NCBI RefSeq assembly: GCF_024699925.1
Contig: NZ_JAJOMX010000001.1
Span: 3,882,001-3,946,000, forward strand
DNA length: 64,000 nt
Direction of reading: 5' to 3'
Source of the DNA: Mesorhizobium sp. J428
GTDB taxonomy: Bacteria > Pseudomonadota > Alphaproteobacteria > Rhizobiales > Rhizobiaceae
Made by a program: the position numbers and the translations under genes. Every line of letters starts with the position of its first letter. Position 1 is the first letter of the stretch. The notes below the pieces were generated by a model that was not told the DNA's origin, searched no databases, and was given only the letters and a program-made list of their open reading frames with translations. Of the stretch, positions 46,527 through 56,367 are shown piece by piece.

Positions 46527-47141
46527 TTACTCCTTGTCAGTTGCCGCGGGAAAGAGGGTTTCGAGGTAGCGCCGAAGGTGCGCGAGGTTGGCGCGCGCGA
46601 CGTCGGCGCCCTGCCTGGCCTTGGCCTGGATGAACGAGCCCTGGAGGGCCGCCTGGATGAAGTAGCCGAGGCTTTCGGGCGTCCAGTCGGCGGCGGGCGC
46701 GTAGAGCGCCTTGGCCGCGACGATGTCGGCGACGATCTCGTCGATGTGGCCGCTCATGCCACCCTCGGCGGCGGCGAGCAGCGCCGGATGGCTCGCATGC
46801 ACCTCTTGCACGAGCGTGCCGAGCAGGCAGGAGAAGTCGGTGATCGGCATGTCGAGCAGAGCGATGCGGAGGTCGACATAGCCGAGCAGGCGGTCGAGCG
46901 GATCGGAAAGCTGGCGGTAGGGCGCGGTGCGGAAAACTTCGCCGGTGAAGGCGTTCCAGTGGGCGATCGCAGCCAGGAGCAGCTCTTCCTTGCTCTTGAA
47001 GTGATGGAAGAAGCTGCCCTTCTTCATGCCGGCGCGGGCGCAGATGTCGTCGACCGACGTGCCGGCATAGCCCTGCTCGCGGATGAGTGCGATCGCGGCA
47101 TCGATGAATTTCTGGCGGGAGGGATGGATCGCTTCGGTCAT
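46527..47141 (-). CDS. TetR-family transcriptional repressor
   Basis: 204-residue TetR regulator. The N-terminal DNA-binding domain SRQKFIDAAIALIREQGYAGTSVDDICARAGMKKGSFFHHFKSKEELL (about 8-55) is complete; the C-terminal domain resembles the YcdC/NemR-type effector domain. The ATG at 47141 is chosen over an in-frame codon at 47195, because the latter would place the operator inside the gene. It likely represses its own operon (AHSA1, GST) by binding the repeat just upstream. Confidence 0.9.
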   Translation of the reverse strand: MTEAIHPSRQKFIDAAIALIREQGYAGTSVDDICARAGMKKGSFFHHFKSKEELLLAAIAHWNAFTGEVFRTAPYRQLSDPLDRLLGYVDLRIALLDMPITDFSCLLGTLVQEVHASHPALLAAAEGGMSGHIDEIVADIVAAKALYAPAADWTPESLGYFIQAALQGSFIQAKARQGADVARANLAHLRRYLETLFPAATDKE

Positions 47142-47143
47142 GG

Positions 47144-47190
47144 AACATACCAACTGGTTAGTTGCTAATAAACCAACTGGTTGGTATGTT
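47144..47190. promoter_or_regulatory. TetR operator: inverted and direct repeats
   Basis: An 11-base inverted repeat, AACATACCAAC (47144-47154) and GTTGGTATGTT (47180-47190), encloses two direct copies of ACCAACTGGTT (47149-47159, 47172-47182). The element starts three bases before the tetR ATG. CCAACTGGTTGG-like sequences are typical operators of TetR-family repressors, so autorepression is very likely; two dimers could bind. Confidence 0.75.
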
Positions 47191-47390
47191 GTCAAGACAA
47201 AGGATCAGAAATTTTGGACCCAGGCGGTGAATGCCTACTGGCTCTCTAATGCGGGCAGCTCACTCCTGATCCATACCCCAAGTGGCTGCTCGTTCGGCGA
47301 ACGGGCAAAAGCTTGTTTCGCAATGCAGCAAGATTGTTATTCTGCGTCGCCGGACCTTCCCGGCGATCGCGAATCGACCTCGGGACCCGC

Positions 47391-49376
47391 ATGTCGCCAG
47401 CACTCGGAGCAAGACCTGACGGATCGGCGACCGAGTTCGTGGTCTGGTCGGGCCGGGCCGAACGGATGTGGGTCTCGCTGTTCGAGGAGAGGGGATCGCG
47501 CGAGACGGACCGGATCGAGCTGTCGCGGCGAGACGACGGCGTGTTCGCCGCGATCGTGCCGGGCGTTGGTGCCGGCTGGCGCTACGGCTTCCGCGCCGAC
47601 GGCCCCTACGATCCGCAAAACGGGTTGTGGTTCGATCCCGGCAAGCTGCTGATGGACCCGTACGCAGTGGCGATCGATCGCCCCTACACGTACGATGCGC
47701 GGCTGGCGGCGCGGCGTGCGGACGGCGTCGACAGCGCTGCACTAATGCCGAAGGCGGTGGTGACGCACTTGCCGGAGCTGGCGCTCCAGCAGCCGTTTTT
47801 CGGACCGGGTGGGCTGGTCTACGAACTCAACGTCCGCTCCTTTACCAAGCTGCATCCGGATGTGCCGGAAGAGCAGCGTGGCACGATCGCGGCGCTCGCG
47901 CATCCGGCAGTGATCGATCACCTGACGAAACTCGGCGTCTCCGCGGTGGAACTCATGCCGGTGACGGCGTGGATCGACGAACGCCACCTGGGTCCGCTCG
48001 GGCTGCGCAATGCCTGGGGCTACAATCCGGTGTCGTTCATGGCGCTCGACCCGCGCCTGGCGCCGGGCGGAATCGCGGAGCTGCGCGACACGGTCGCGGC
48101 GCTGCGAGCGGCGGGCATCGGCGTGATCCTCGACGTCGTCTTCAACCATACCGGCGAGAGCGACATCTTCGGCCCGACGCTGTCGCTACGCGGGCTCGAC
48201 GCGCAGGCCTATTACCGCCATGCGCTGGACGGGTCGCTGGTCAACGACACCGGCTGCGGCCATACGCTCGCCTGCGACCATCCGCGGGTGAGGGACCTGA
48301 TCCTCGCCTCGCTGCGCCATTTCGTCGAGCAGGCGGGCGCCGACGGCTTCCGCTTCGACCTCGCGCCGGTCCTCGGCCGGACTGCCGAGGGCTTCGACGC
48401 CCGCGCGGCAACGCTGCGCGCGATCGCGACCGACCCGGTGCTGGCCGACCGCGTGCTGATCGCCGAGCCATGGGACATCGGGCCGGGCGGCTACCAGCTC
48501 GGCAATTTTTCCGGCCGCTGGCTGGAATGGAACGACCGTTACCGCGACGACGTGCGCCGCTACTGGCGCGGCGACCGGGGAACGGTGGGAAGCCTGGCGA
48601 CGCGGCTGGCCGGCTCGTCGGACGTCTTCGGACGCGAGGGGAACGCAACGACGCGCAGCGTCAACTTCGTCGCGGCGCATGACGGCATGACGCTCGCCGA
48701 TCTCACCGCCTACGCGCACAAGCACAACGAGGCCAACGGCGAGGACAATCGTGACGGCCACGACGAGAACTTCTCGTGGAACCACGGGGTGGAAGGGCCG
48801 AGCGACGACCCGGCCGTTCTGATACGGCGTCGGAGCGACGCGGAGGCGATGCTGACGACGCTGTTCCTGTCGCGCGGCACGATCCTGCTCGCCGCCGGCG
48901 ACGAGTTCGGCCGCACGCAACGCGGCAACAATAACGCCTATGCGCAGGACAATGCGATCACCTGGCTGGACTGGGCGGGCCGGGACCTCGAACTCGAACG
49001 GCTCGTCGCAGCGCTGTCGTCGCTGCGCAGCAGGCTGGGGCTCGATGCGCAGGCGTTTTTCGCCCCGGCAGGCGGAGACGAGGGCCCCGCGTCCGCCGAA
49101 TGGCTGTGGACCGACTGGACGCCGATGACCGAGGCGCGCTGGAACGATGCCGACAACCGCCACCTCGCGCTGGTGGTCGCGCAGCCCGGGCATCCACGCG
49201 CGGCGGCGCTGTTCAACGCCGACCGGCGCGCCGTCGCCTTCGTGCCGAAGGTGCGCGACGGGCACGCCTGGCGCGAGGTCACGCCGGCTCCGGTGACGAG
49301 GGCGGAAGGGGCCGGCGCGATCCGGCTCGAGGGACGATCCGTGGCAATTCTTGTCGAAGAGGCGATCGATGGCTGA
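47391..49376 (+). CDS. glgX: Glycogen debranching enzyme GlgX
   Basis: GH13 isoamylase-type debranching enzyme of 661 residues, removing alpha-1,6 branches from phosphorylase-limited glycogen. CBM48-like N-terminus (TEFVVWSGRAERMWVSLFEE), conserved GFRADGPYDPQNGLWFDPGKLLMDPYA segment, nucleophile in GFRFDLAPVLGR, acid in VLIAEPWDIG and third carboxylate in NFVAAHDGMTL. The ATG at 47391 gives the expected N-terminus. It is separated from the glgP-pgm operon by the leftward TetR set. Its end overlaps the next gene by eight bases. Confidence 0.94.
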   Translation: MSPALGARPDGSATEFVVWSGRAERMWVSLFEERGSRETDRIELSRRDDGVFAAIVPGVGAGWRYGFRADGPYDPQNGLWFDPGKLLMDPYAVAIDRPYTYDARLAARRADGVDSAALMPKAVVTHLPELALQQPFFGPGGLVYELNVRSFTKLHPDVPEEQRGTIAALAHPAVIDHLTKLGVSAVELMPVTAWIDERHLGPLGLRNAWGYNPVSFMALDPRLAPGGIAELRDTVAALRAAGIGVILDVVFNHTGESDIFGPTLSLRGLDAQAYYRHALDGSLVNDTGCGHTLACDHPRVRDLILASLRHFVEQAGADGFRFDLAPVLGRTAEGFDARAATLRAIATDPVLADRVLIAEPWDIGPGGYQLGNFSGRWLEWNDRYRDDVRRYWRGDRGTVGSLATRLAGSSDVFGREGNATTRSVNFVAAHDGMTLADLTAYAHKHNEANGEDNRDGHDENFSWNHGVEGPSDDPAVLIRRRSDAEAMLTTLFLSRGTILLAAGDEFGRTQRGNNNAYAQDNAITWLDWAGRDLELERLVAALSSLRSRLGLDAQAFFAPAGGDEGPASAEWLWTDWTPMTEARWNDADNRHLALVVAQPGHPRAAALFNADRRAVAFVPKVRDGHAWREVTPAPVTRAEGAGAIRLEGRSVAILVEEAIDG

Positions 49377-51008
49377 GAAGCGGCCCGAGGCGAATACGGA
49401 CTGGTGGCGCGGCGGGGTGCTCTACCAGATCTATCCGCGTTCCTTCCAGGACTCGAACGGCGACGGGGTCGGCGATCTCGCCGGCGCGACCGAGCGGCTG
49501 GATCACATCGCCTCGCTGGGCGTCGACGCGATCTGGCTGTCGCCCTTCTTCCGCTCGCCGATGGCCGACATGGGTTACGACGTGTCGGACTATTGCGACG
49601 TCGACCCGCTGTTCGGCACGCTGCAGGACTTCGACCGCTTCGTGGAGGAGGCGCACCGGCGCGGTATCAAGGTCATCATCGACCTCGTGCTCTCGCACAC
49701 GTCGGACCAGCACGCCTGGTTCCGCCAGAGCCGCTCGTCGCGCGACAGCGACAAGGCCGACTGGTGCGTGTGGGCGGACGCCAAGCCGGACGGGACGGCG
49801 CCCAACAACTGGTTGTCGATCTTCGGCGGACCGGCCTGGGAATGGGACACAGTGCGGCGGCAGTACTACATGCACACGTTCCTCGCCTCGCAGCCCGACC
49901 TCAACTTCCATCATCCGGAGGTCCGGAAGGCCGTGCTGGACACGGCCCGCTTCTGGCTCGACAGGGGCGTCGACGGCTTCCGCCTCGACGCGGTGAACCA
50001 CTATTTCCACGACCGGAAGCTGCGCGACAATCCGCCCTCCAACCGCGCCCGCACGGGCGACGTGCCGGAGACCAACCCCTACGGCTACCAGGACCATCTC
50101 TACGACAAGACGCAGCCGGAGAATGTGGCGTTCCTGACGGAATTCCGGCGTGTGCTGAACGAATATGAGGGCCGGGCGGCTGTCGGCGAGGTGGGCGACG
50201 GCGAACGGTCGCTGAGGACGGTCTCGGCCTATACCGAGGGCGGCGACAAGCTCAACATGTGCTACACGTTCGACCTGTTGGCCGACGATTTCGACCCGGC
50301 GCACATCCGCCGCTGCGTCGGCGACTTCGAGGCGACGGTGAAGGAAGGGTGGGTCTGCTGGGCCTTTTCCAACCACGATGTGCGCCGCCACGCCTCGCGC
50401 TTCAGCAAGCCGGGCGACGACACGGACCGGGTGGCGAAGTTCGCGCTGACGCTGCTCGCCTGCCTGCGCGGCTCGATCTGCCTCTACCAGGGCGAGGAAC
50501 TGGGGCTGGAGGAGGCCGACATCGCCTTCGAGGATCTGCGCGACCCCTACGGCATCCGCTTCTGGCCAGGCTTCAAGGGCCGCGACGGCTGCCGCATGCG
50601 CCGATGCCGTGGAGCGGCGACCTGCGCAATGGCGGCTTCTCGACGGCGAAACCCTGGCTGCCCGTTCCCGCGACCCACCTGGAGCGGGCAGTCGACCGGC
50701 AGGGAGGCACCGGCACGGTGCTGGCGCATTACCGCGAGATGCTGGCCTTCCGCAGAAGGCACAAGGCGCTGGTCGGCGGCTCGATCCGGTTCGTCGGTAA
50801 AGACGAGGACGTGCTGGCGTTCGAACGCGAGGAGGAGGGAGAAAGGCTGCTCTGCCTGTTCAATTTCGCGCGGGAAGAGAAGCGATGGAAGATTCCGGCC
50901 GCACTGCGACCGTCCAAGACGCTCGATCTGCCCGGCCATGCCACCGGATCGGATGGCGGATATGCCGTAATCGCGCCGCTCGGAGCGGTCGTGCTGCGCA
51001 TAGGCTGA
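49369..51008 (+). CDS. Alpha-glucosidase (GH13), frameshifted
   Basis: Hydrolyses alpha-1,4 (or alpha-1,6) glucosides, probably maltooligosaccharides or sucrose-like sugars, in the cytosol. WWRGGVLYQIYPRSFQDSNGDG, nucleophile GFRLDAVNHYFHD, acid AAVGEVGDGE and FSNHDVRRH are intact in the frame from ATG 49369. After GFKGRDGCR the register changes at 50596-50603; the following frame gives MPWSGDLRNGGFSTAKPWLPV and the C-terminal beta domain to 51008. Removing two bases restores the family sequence (GCRTPMPW) and a 545-residue protein. It overlaps glgX by eight bases, suggesting that both degrade glycogen-derived glucans. It resembles rhizobial AglA. Confidence 0.87.
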
Positions 51009-51028
51009 GGAAATATCGGGAAAATTTC

Positions 51029-51105
51029 TGGTCGGAGTGGCAGGATTTGAACCTGCGACCCCCTCGTCCCGAACGAGGTGCGCTACCAGGCTGCGCTACA
51101 CTCCG
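51029..51105 (-). tRNA. tRNA-Pro (CGG)
   Basis: Read on the minus strand, the sequence begins CGGAGTGTAGCGCAGCCTGG and folds as a cloverleaf: acceptor stem CGGAGTG/CACTCCG (51099-51105 with 51033-51039), D arm with AGCCTGGTAGCG, anticodon stem-loop CCTCG-TTCGGGA-CGAGG with anticodon CGG, and a T arm with GGTTCAAATCC. The CCA end is encoded (51029-51031). It reads the proline codon CCG. It lies between the convergent-side alpha-glucosidase and phosphomannomutase genes; I see no integrase or repeated 3' end nearby. Confidence 0.96.
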
Positions 51106-51214
51106 TGAACCAGTCGGCGGGCTTATAACGTCCGCCCCCTGAACCTGCAAGCGCATTCGCGAAACGATTTCTTGCGATTTCCCCGCTATCGTCACGGCCG
51201 CGGAGGAGGGACCA

Positions 51215-52771
51215 GTGCTCCCGCTGCGCGATCATGTGGAGTTGGACCGAGTGACGTTCAAGCCGGTGGCCGATGCAAGGCCGAACACCTTTGAATTCGA
51301 GACAACGCCGCTCGTGAAACCAACCGGCTTTCGCGAATACGACGCGCGCTGGTGGTTCGGACATCCGGGCTCCGACAAGGCGCCGGAATTGAACCTGATC
51401 GGGGTGCAGGCGCTGGGCATGGGGCTTGGCACGATGATTCGCCGTGCCGGCATCGCGCCCGACATCGTCGTTGGCCACGACTTCCGTTCCTATTCGCTGT
51501 CGATCAAGCTGGCGCTGACGGCGGGGCTGATGGCCGCCGGGGCGCAGGTGAAGGACATCGGGCTGGCGCTGTCGCCGATGGCCTATTTCGCGCAGTTCGC
51601 ACTCGACTGCCCCTCCGTCGCCATGGTGACCGCCTCGCACAACGAGAACGGCTGGACCGGCGTGAAGATGGGCTCGGCGCGGCCGCTGACCTTCGGGCCG
51701 GACGAGATGTCCGAATTGAAGCGGATCGTGCTTGCCGGCGACTTCGATCTCGCGGGCGGAGAGGGCTACGAGTTCGTGGAGAATTTCCGCGAGGCCTATC
51801 TCGCCGACCTGACGAAGGGCGTGCGCATCTCGCGGAAGCTGAAGGTGGTTGCAGCCTGCGGCAACGGCACGGCCGGAGCCTTCGCGCCGCAGATGCTGGA
51901 GGCGATCGGCTGCGAGGTCGTGCCGCTCGACGTCGAGCTCGACCACACCTTTCCGCGCTACAACCCGAACCCGGAAGACATGCACATGCTGCATGCGATC
52001 CGCGACGAAGTGCTGCGCACCGGCGCCGATGTCGGGCTGGGCTTCGACGGCGACGGCGACCGCTGCGGCGTGGTCGACAATGAGGGCAGCGAGATTTTCG
52101 CCGACAAGGTGGGCGTGATGCTCGCGCGCGACATTTCCGGCGAGCATCCGGGCTCCCGCTTCGTAGTCGACGTGAAGTCGACCGGCCTGTTCATGACCGA
52201 CCCGGTGCTGAAGGCGCACCGCGCCGTTACCGATTACTGGAAGACCGGCCATTCGCACATCAAGCGGCGGGTGAAGGAACTCGACGCGATCGCCGGCTTC
52301 GAGAAGTCGGGGCATTTCTTCTTCAACCCGCCGATCGGCCGCGGTTACGACGACGGACTGGTGACGGCGATCGCGGTGTGCCGCATGCTCGACCGCAATC
52401 CGGGGAAGTCGATGGCGGACCTCTACCGTGACCTGCCGCTGACCTTCGGCTCTCCGACGATGTCGCCGCACTGCGCCGACGAAGTGAAATACGATGTGGC
52501 GGACCGCGTCGTGAGGCGCTTCCAGGCGATGCGCGGGGCAGGCGAGACGGTCGCGGGGCAGAAGATCGCCGACCTCGTGACGGTGAACGGCGTGCGCGTC
52601 GTCGCCGAGGATGGCACCTGGGGTCTGGTGCGCGCCTCATCCAACAAACCCGAGCTAGTGGTGGTGGTCGAGAGCCCTGTGTCGGAGGAGCGCAAGCGCC
52701 AGATGTTTTTTGCCGTTGATGCCGTGCTGCGGGAGAACCCCGAAGTCGGCGCCTACAACCAGACGATCTGA
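51215..52771 (+). CDS. Phosphomannomutase/phosphoglucomutase
   Basis: 518-residue alpha-phosphohexomutase, interconverting mannose-6- and mannose-1-phosphate (and probably glucose phosphates). The phosphoserine loop is VTASHNENGWTGVK (Ser about 141), the metal loop LGFDGDGDRCGVV (about 273-285), the sugar loop FEKSGHFFF, and phosphate site RASSNKPELVV. The start is a GTG at 51215 with GGAGGAGGG at 51202-51210. It is followed after eight bases by the GDP-mannose pyrophosphorylase fusion, so this operon makes GDP-mannose for polysaccharides. Confidence 0.92.
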   Translation: MLPLRDHVELDRVTFKPVADARPNTFEFETTPLVKPTGFREYDARWWFGHPGSDKAPELNLIGVQALGMGLGTMIRRAGIAPDIVVGHDFRSYSLSIKLALTAGLMAAGAQVKDIGLALSPMAYFAQFALDCPSVAMVTASHNENGWTGVKMGSARPLTFGPDEMSELKRIVLAGDFDLAGGEGYEFVENFREAYLADLTKGVRISRKLKVVAACGNGTAGAFAPQMLEAIGCEVVPLDVELDHTFPRYNPNPEDMHMLHAIRDEVLRTGADVGLGFDGDGDRCGVVDNEGSEIFADKVGVMLARDISGEHPGSRFVVDVKSTGLFMTDPVLKAHRAVTDYWKTGHSHIKRRVKELDAIAGFEKSGHFFFNPPIGRGYDDGLVTAIAVCRMLDRNPGKSMADLYRDLPLTFGSPTMSPHCADEVKYDVADRVVRRFQAMRGAGETVAGQKIADLVTVNGVRVVAEDGTWGLVRASSNKPELVVVVESPVSEERKRQMFFAVDAVLRENPEVGAYNQTI

Positions 52772-52779
52772 GGTCGACG

Positions 52780-55003
52780 ATGGCCGCTCCGATCTCCTGC
52801 TTCGTGATGAGCGGCGGTGTCGGATCGCGGCTGTGGCCACTGTCGCGCGAGGACAATCCGAAGCAGTTCCACGATCTGGCCGGCGACGGCTCGATGCTGG
52901 TGCGCACCATCCGCCGCCTGCGCGCGCGTGTGGTGGGCGAGGCGCCGGTGAGCCTGATCGCCTCGGAGCGCCATGCCGAGCGCGTGCGCGACGATCTGGC
53001 TGGCCTCGATCTCGGCGGCGGCATGGCCGTGTTCGAGCCGATGGGGCGCAACACAGCGGTGGCGGTCGCGGTCGCGGCGGTGCTGGTTCTGGAGAAGGGA
53101 GACGGCCTGGCGCTGGTGGTGCCCTCCGACCACTCGATCTCGACCGACCGCCAGTTCTGGGAGACGATCGAGAAGGGCGTGCCGGCCGCCGAGGCGGGGC
53201 AACTGGTCGTCTTCGGGGTCCGACCGACGCATCCGGAAACGGGCTATGGCTATATCGAGGCGGACGGCGAGGGCGACGTGCGGGCGGTGCGGCGCTTCGT
53301 CGAGAAGCCGGACCTCCCGACGGCCGAATCTTATCTTGCCGCCGGCACCTTCTTCTGGAATGCCGGCATGTTCCTGTTTCGCGCCAGCGCCATGCGGGAT
53401 GCGTTCCTGAAGCTGCAGCCAGAGATCTGGTCGCAGGCCGCGCAGGCCTGCCGCGCGGCCGCGCGGCAGGTGTCGGGGCTCTATCTTCCACAGGATATCT
53501 ATGCGGCCGTGCCGTCGATCTCGGTTGACTACGCGATCATGGAAAAGACCGCCGGCATCGCTATGGTGCCGGCCGGCTTCCGCTGGAACGACCTCGGCTC
53601 CTGGCAGTCGCTGCTGGAGGTCAGTCCGACCGACACGGACGGCAACGTGGTGGTCGGCGACGTGGTCGCGATCGACACGGAGAACTCCTATCTGCGCAGC
53701 CAGGGGCGGCTGCTGTCCGTGATCGGCATGAAGGACGTAGCGATCGTCGCGACGGCGGACGCAACCTTCGTGGCGCCGGTCTCGCAGAGCCAGAGCGTCA
53801 AGAAGATCGTCGAGCGGCTGGAGAAGAGCGGCCGGCTGGAGACGAAGTTCACGCCGGCGCAGGACCGCGTCATCGCCAACGGCGCCTGGCTGCCGCGCGT
53901 GCGGCACTGGCTGTTCGAGGAGGCGCTGCCGCTGTGGTCGACCGCCGCGATCGACGAACGCTACGGCGGCTATTACGAGGCGATGGGCTTCGACCGCCGC
54001 CCGATCCCGCGGCCGAAGCGCATGCGCACGATGGCGCGGCAGATCTTCGCCTTCTCGGTGGCCCAGACCTATGGCTGGGACGGGCCCGCCGAAAAACTCG
54101 TGGCCCACGGCGTCGATTTCATCGCCTCCAGGGGTCGCACGCCCGACGGCGGCTGGGTGCGCACGCTTGACGTCGACGGCTCGGTGCTGGACGCCACCGA
54201 GGATGCCTATGACCATGCCTGCGTGCTTTTGGCGCTCGCGCATGCGCACCGGGCCGGCAATCCGGATGCGTTGGCGCTCGGCGAGGCGACCTTCGCCTTT
54301 CTCGATGACAGGCTGGAGGATCGCAACATGCGCGGCTTCCTCGAGACCTCGCTGGGCGAGGGGCTGCGCCGCACCAACCCGCATATGCATCTGCTGGAGG
54401 CCTTCCTCGCCTGGGTACGAGGCGACCGGGAACCGGCAGTACCTGCGCCGCGCCGCACGCATTATCGACCTGTTCCGCAGCCATTTCTTCGATACAGACT
54501 CCTGGACGATCGGCGAATATTTCGACGACGACTGGAAGCCTGCGGCAGGCGAGAAGGGCCAGTGGACAGAACCCGGGCACCATTTCGAGTGGGCTGCGCT
54601 GCTGGTCGAGTTCGCGCGGCAGAGCGGCCAGAAGGACCTGATCGCCTTTGCCCGCAAACTCTACGCCTCGGCGATCGCCAACGGGCTGAACCGCGCGACG
54701 GGCCTCGCCTACGGCGCCGTGTCGCGCGAAGGCATCCCGCTGGAGCGCACCTCGCGCAGCTGGCCGCAGACGGAGGCGATCAAGGCCGCGATGGCGCTGG
54801 ACGATACAAGCGGACCCGACATGAAGCCGGAGATCGAGGCACGCCTCGGTCGCCTGTTCCGCTGGCACATCGATCCGGCGCCCTCGGGACTGTGGATCGA
54901 CCTGATCGACGAGCGGGGCAGGGCGCTCGCCAAGGACGCGCCGGCGAGCATCCTCTACCACATCGTCACCGCGCTGGCGGCCTATATGAAGCGATATGGG
55001 TAG
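52780..55003 (+). CDS. Mannose-1-phosphate guanylyltransferase fused to an AGE-type isomerase domain, frameshifted
   Basis: 740 residues once one extra base is removed. The N-terminal domain (about 1-350) is a GMP: SGGVGSRLWPLSREDNPKQF, VPSDHSI, FVEKPDLP and FWNAGMFLF. Instead of the cupin isomerase usual in AlgA/ManC, an AGE (N-acylglucosamine 2-epimerase) barrel follows from about 370: HWLFEEALPLWSTAAIDERYGGYYE, ARQIFAFSVAQTYGW, DHACVLLALAHAHRA and, after the break, HHFEWAALLVEFARQ. AGE-type enzymes include mannose-6-phosphate isomerases, so one polypeptide may supply two steps. The break at 54412-54418 (TGGGTAC, expected TGGTAC) shifts frame; the downstream frame ends at 55003. Confidence 0.87.
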
Positions 55004-55016
55004 GCGCTTGAAGGTC

Positions 55017-55031
55017 TACGGAGTTTCCGTA
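55017..55031. promoter_or_regulatory. Inverted repeat before the RelE-like module
   Basis: TACGGA and TCCGTA with a three-base spacer form a perfect inverted repeat 11 bases before the toxin start and 13 bases after the preceding stop. Position and symmetry suggest the autoregulatory operator bound by the downstream helix-turn-helix antitoxin. Confidence 0.55.
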
Positions 55032-55042
55032 TACTTGCTGTC

Positions 55043-55414
55043 GTGCACACCGTCGTGGAAACGCCTGCCTACCTCGCATCCGCGAAGGACGAGGGCGTCG
55101 ATGACGACGAACGGGCTGAGATCGTCCGGTTCCTGGCCGACAATCCGAGTGCCGGTGATCTGATTGTCGGGGCTGGTGGGGCGCGCAAGGTCCGATTTGC
55201 CGGCCGTGGTCACGGAAAGAGCGGCGGCTATCGGGTCATCACCTTCTTCGCAGGCGACGATATCCCATTGTTCCTGCTCGACATCTACGGCAAGGGCAAT
55301 CGCGCAAATATGACGAAAGCCGAGCGGAACGAGCTTCGAGCGATCCTCTCGGAACTGCCGAAAACATGGCGGGCAGCGAGGGTCGAAAGAATGAAGCGGA
55401 GACACGGAAAATGA
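55043..55414 (+). CDS. RelE/HigB2-like toxin
   Basis: 123-residue protein of the RelE superfamily of ribosome-dependent RNases (YgjN/HigB2-like group). VVETPAYLASAKDEGVDDDERAEIVRFLADNP, AGGARKVRFAGRGHGKSGGYRVITFF and LFLLDIYGKGNRANMTKAERNELRAI match this family, in which basic residues of the central strands contact mRNA. The start is a GTG at 55043. Its stop overlaps the antitoxin start as ATGA, and an inverted repeat lies just upstream. It is a separate module from higBA at 29.7 kb and belongs to a different subfamily. Confidence 0.88.
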   Translation: MHTVVETPAYLASAKDEGVDDDERAEIVRFLADNPSAGDLIVGAGGARKVRFAGRGHGKSGGYRVITFFAGDDIPLFLLDIYGKGNRANMTKAERNELRAILSELPKTWRAARVERMKRRHGK

Positions 55415-55707
55415 CGAAGCCAGGATCGCGAATTCTTCAGGGTGCCCGCGAGGCGCTGGCCTTTGCCGGAGGGCGGGCGGACGCGGATGCCTTTCGTGTC
55501 CATGTGCCGGAGACGGTGGATGTGAAAAGAATCCGGCGCAAGCTCGGTCTATCCCAGCAGGCGTTCGCCGCTCGCTATGGCTTTACCGTCGGGCGGGTGC
55601 GTGACTGGGAGCAGGGTCGATCGCCTGTGGATACGCCGTCACGAATCCTTCTGCTCGTCATCGAAAACGAGCCGGAGGCCATCGAACGGGCGCTCGCGGC
55701 CGCATAG
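55411..55707 (+). CDS. XRE-family antitoxin (HigA/NadS-like)
   Basis: 98-residue helix-turn-helix protein. VKRIRRKLGLSQQAFAARYGFTVGRVRDWEQGRSPVD (about 45-80) is a Cro/C1-type DNA-binding domain, preceded by a short N-terminal arm (ILQGAREALAFAGG) that would bind the toxin. The ATG at 55411 overlaps the toxin stop. Such NadS-like antitoxins pair with RelE/HigB2 toxins encoded first. It probably represses the module at the repeat at 55017-55031. Confidence 0.9.
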   Translation: MTKPGSRILQGAREALAFAGGRADADAFRVHVPETVDVKRIRRKLGLSQQAFAARYGFTVGRVRDWEQGRSPVDTPSRILLLVIENEPEAIERALAAA

Positions 55708-55785
55708 GCTGATCCAGACGAGTTGATCTCGCTCAAGGTCGGCCGCTAGGCAACCGCTAGGTTTCTCTGCGTTGGAGAAGCCGCC

Positions 55786-56367
55786 ATGCCCCAGAAGATA
55801 CTGGTCATCAACGGTCACCCGGATCCGCGGCCGGAGCGTTTCGTCCATGCGCTCGCGGCGGCCTATGCCGAGGGGGCGGAGGCAGGCGGGCACGAGGTGC
55901 GGCGGATTGCGATCGGCGAGCTCGACATCCCGGTGCTGACACGGCGGGAGGACTGGGAAAACGGGCCGGTGCCGCAGCCACTGAGCGATGCGGCTGCCTC
56001 GATCGCCTGGGCCGATCATCTGGTAATCGTCTATCCGCTCTGGCTGGGCGATGTGCCGGCGTTGCTCAAGGCCTTTCTCGAGCAGTTGGGACGCCCGGGC
56101 GTCGCCATCGACAAGGGGGCAAGGTCGCTGTCGCCGGGCTTATGGAAGGGCAAGTCGGCGCGCCTCGTCGTGACGATGGGCATGCCGGCCTTTGTCTACA
56201 ACTGGTATTTCGGCGCGCATTCGGTGAAGAGCCTGAAGCGCAACATCCTCAATTTCGTCGGCATCTCGCCGGTGCGCTCGTCGATCGTCGGCATGGTCGA
56301 GGGCTCAGCCGAAAACCGCGCCGAATGGCTGGAGACGATGCGGGCGCTGGGGCGACGGGCTCAGTAG
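55786..56367 (+). CDS. NAD(P)H quinone oxidoreductase-like flavodoxin-fold protein
   Basis: 193-residue Flavodoxin_2 family protein related to KefF/MdaB/NQO1. The FMN/FAD phosphate loop is [17 protein letters not shown] (about 8-24); [21 protein letters not shown] and [16 protein letters not shown] form the flavin and nicotinamide sites. It probably performs two-electron reduction of quinones or other electrophiles. It runs convergently into betB, and the two coding regions overlap by seven bases at their ends. Confidence 0.87.
   Translation: MPQKILVINGHPDPRPERFVHALAAAYAEGAEAGGHEVRRIAIGELDIPVLTRREDWENGPVPQPLSDAAASIAWADHLVIVYPLWLGDVPALLKAFLEQLGRPGVAIDKGARSLSPGLWKGKSARLVVTMGMPAFVYNWYFGAHSVKSLKRNILNFVGISPVRSSIVGMVEGSAENRAEWLETMRALGRRAQ

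Noticed and set aside
51029..51105. tRNA-Pro as an integration site for a mobile element
   Set aside because: No integrase, transposase or duplicated tRNA 3' end is visible nearby, and flanking genes are housekeeping.
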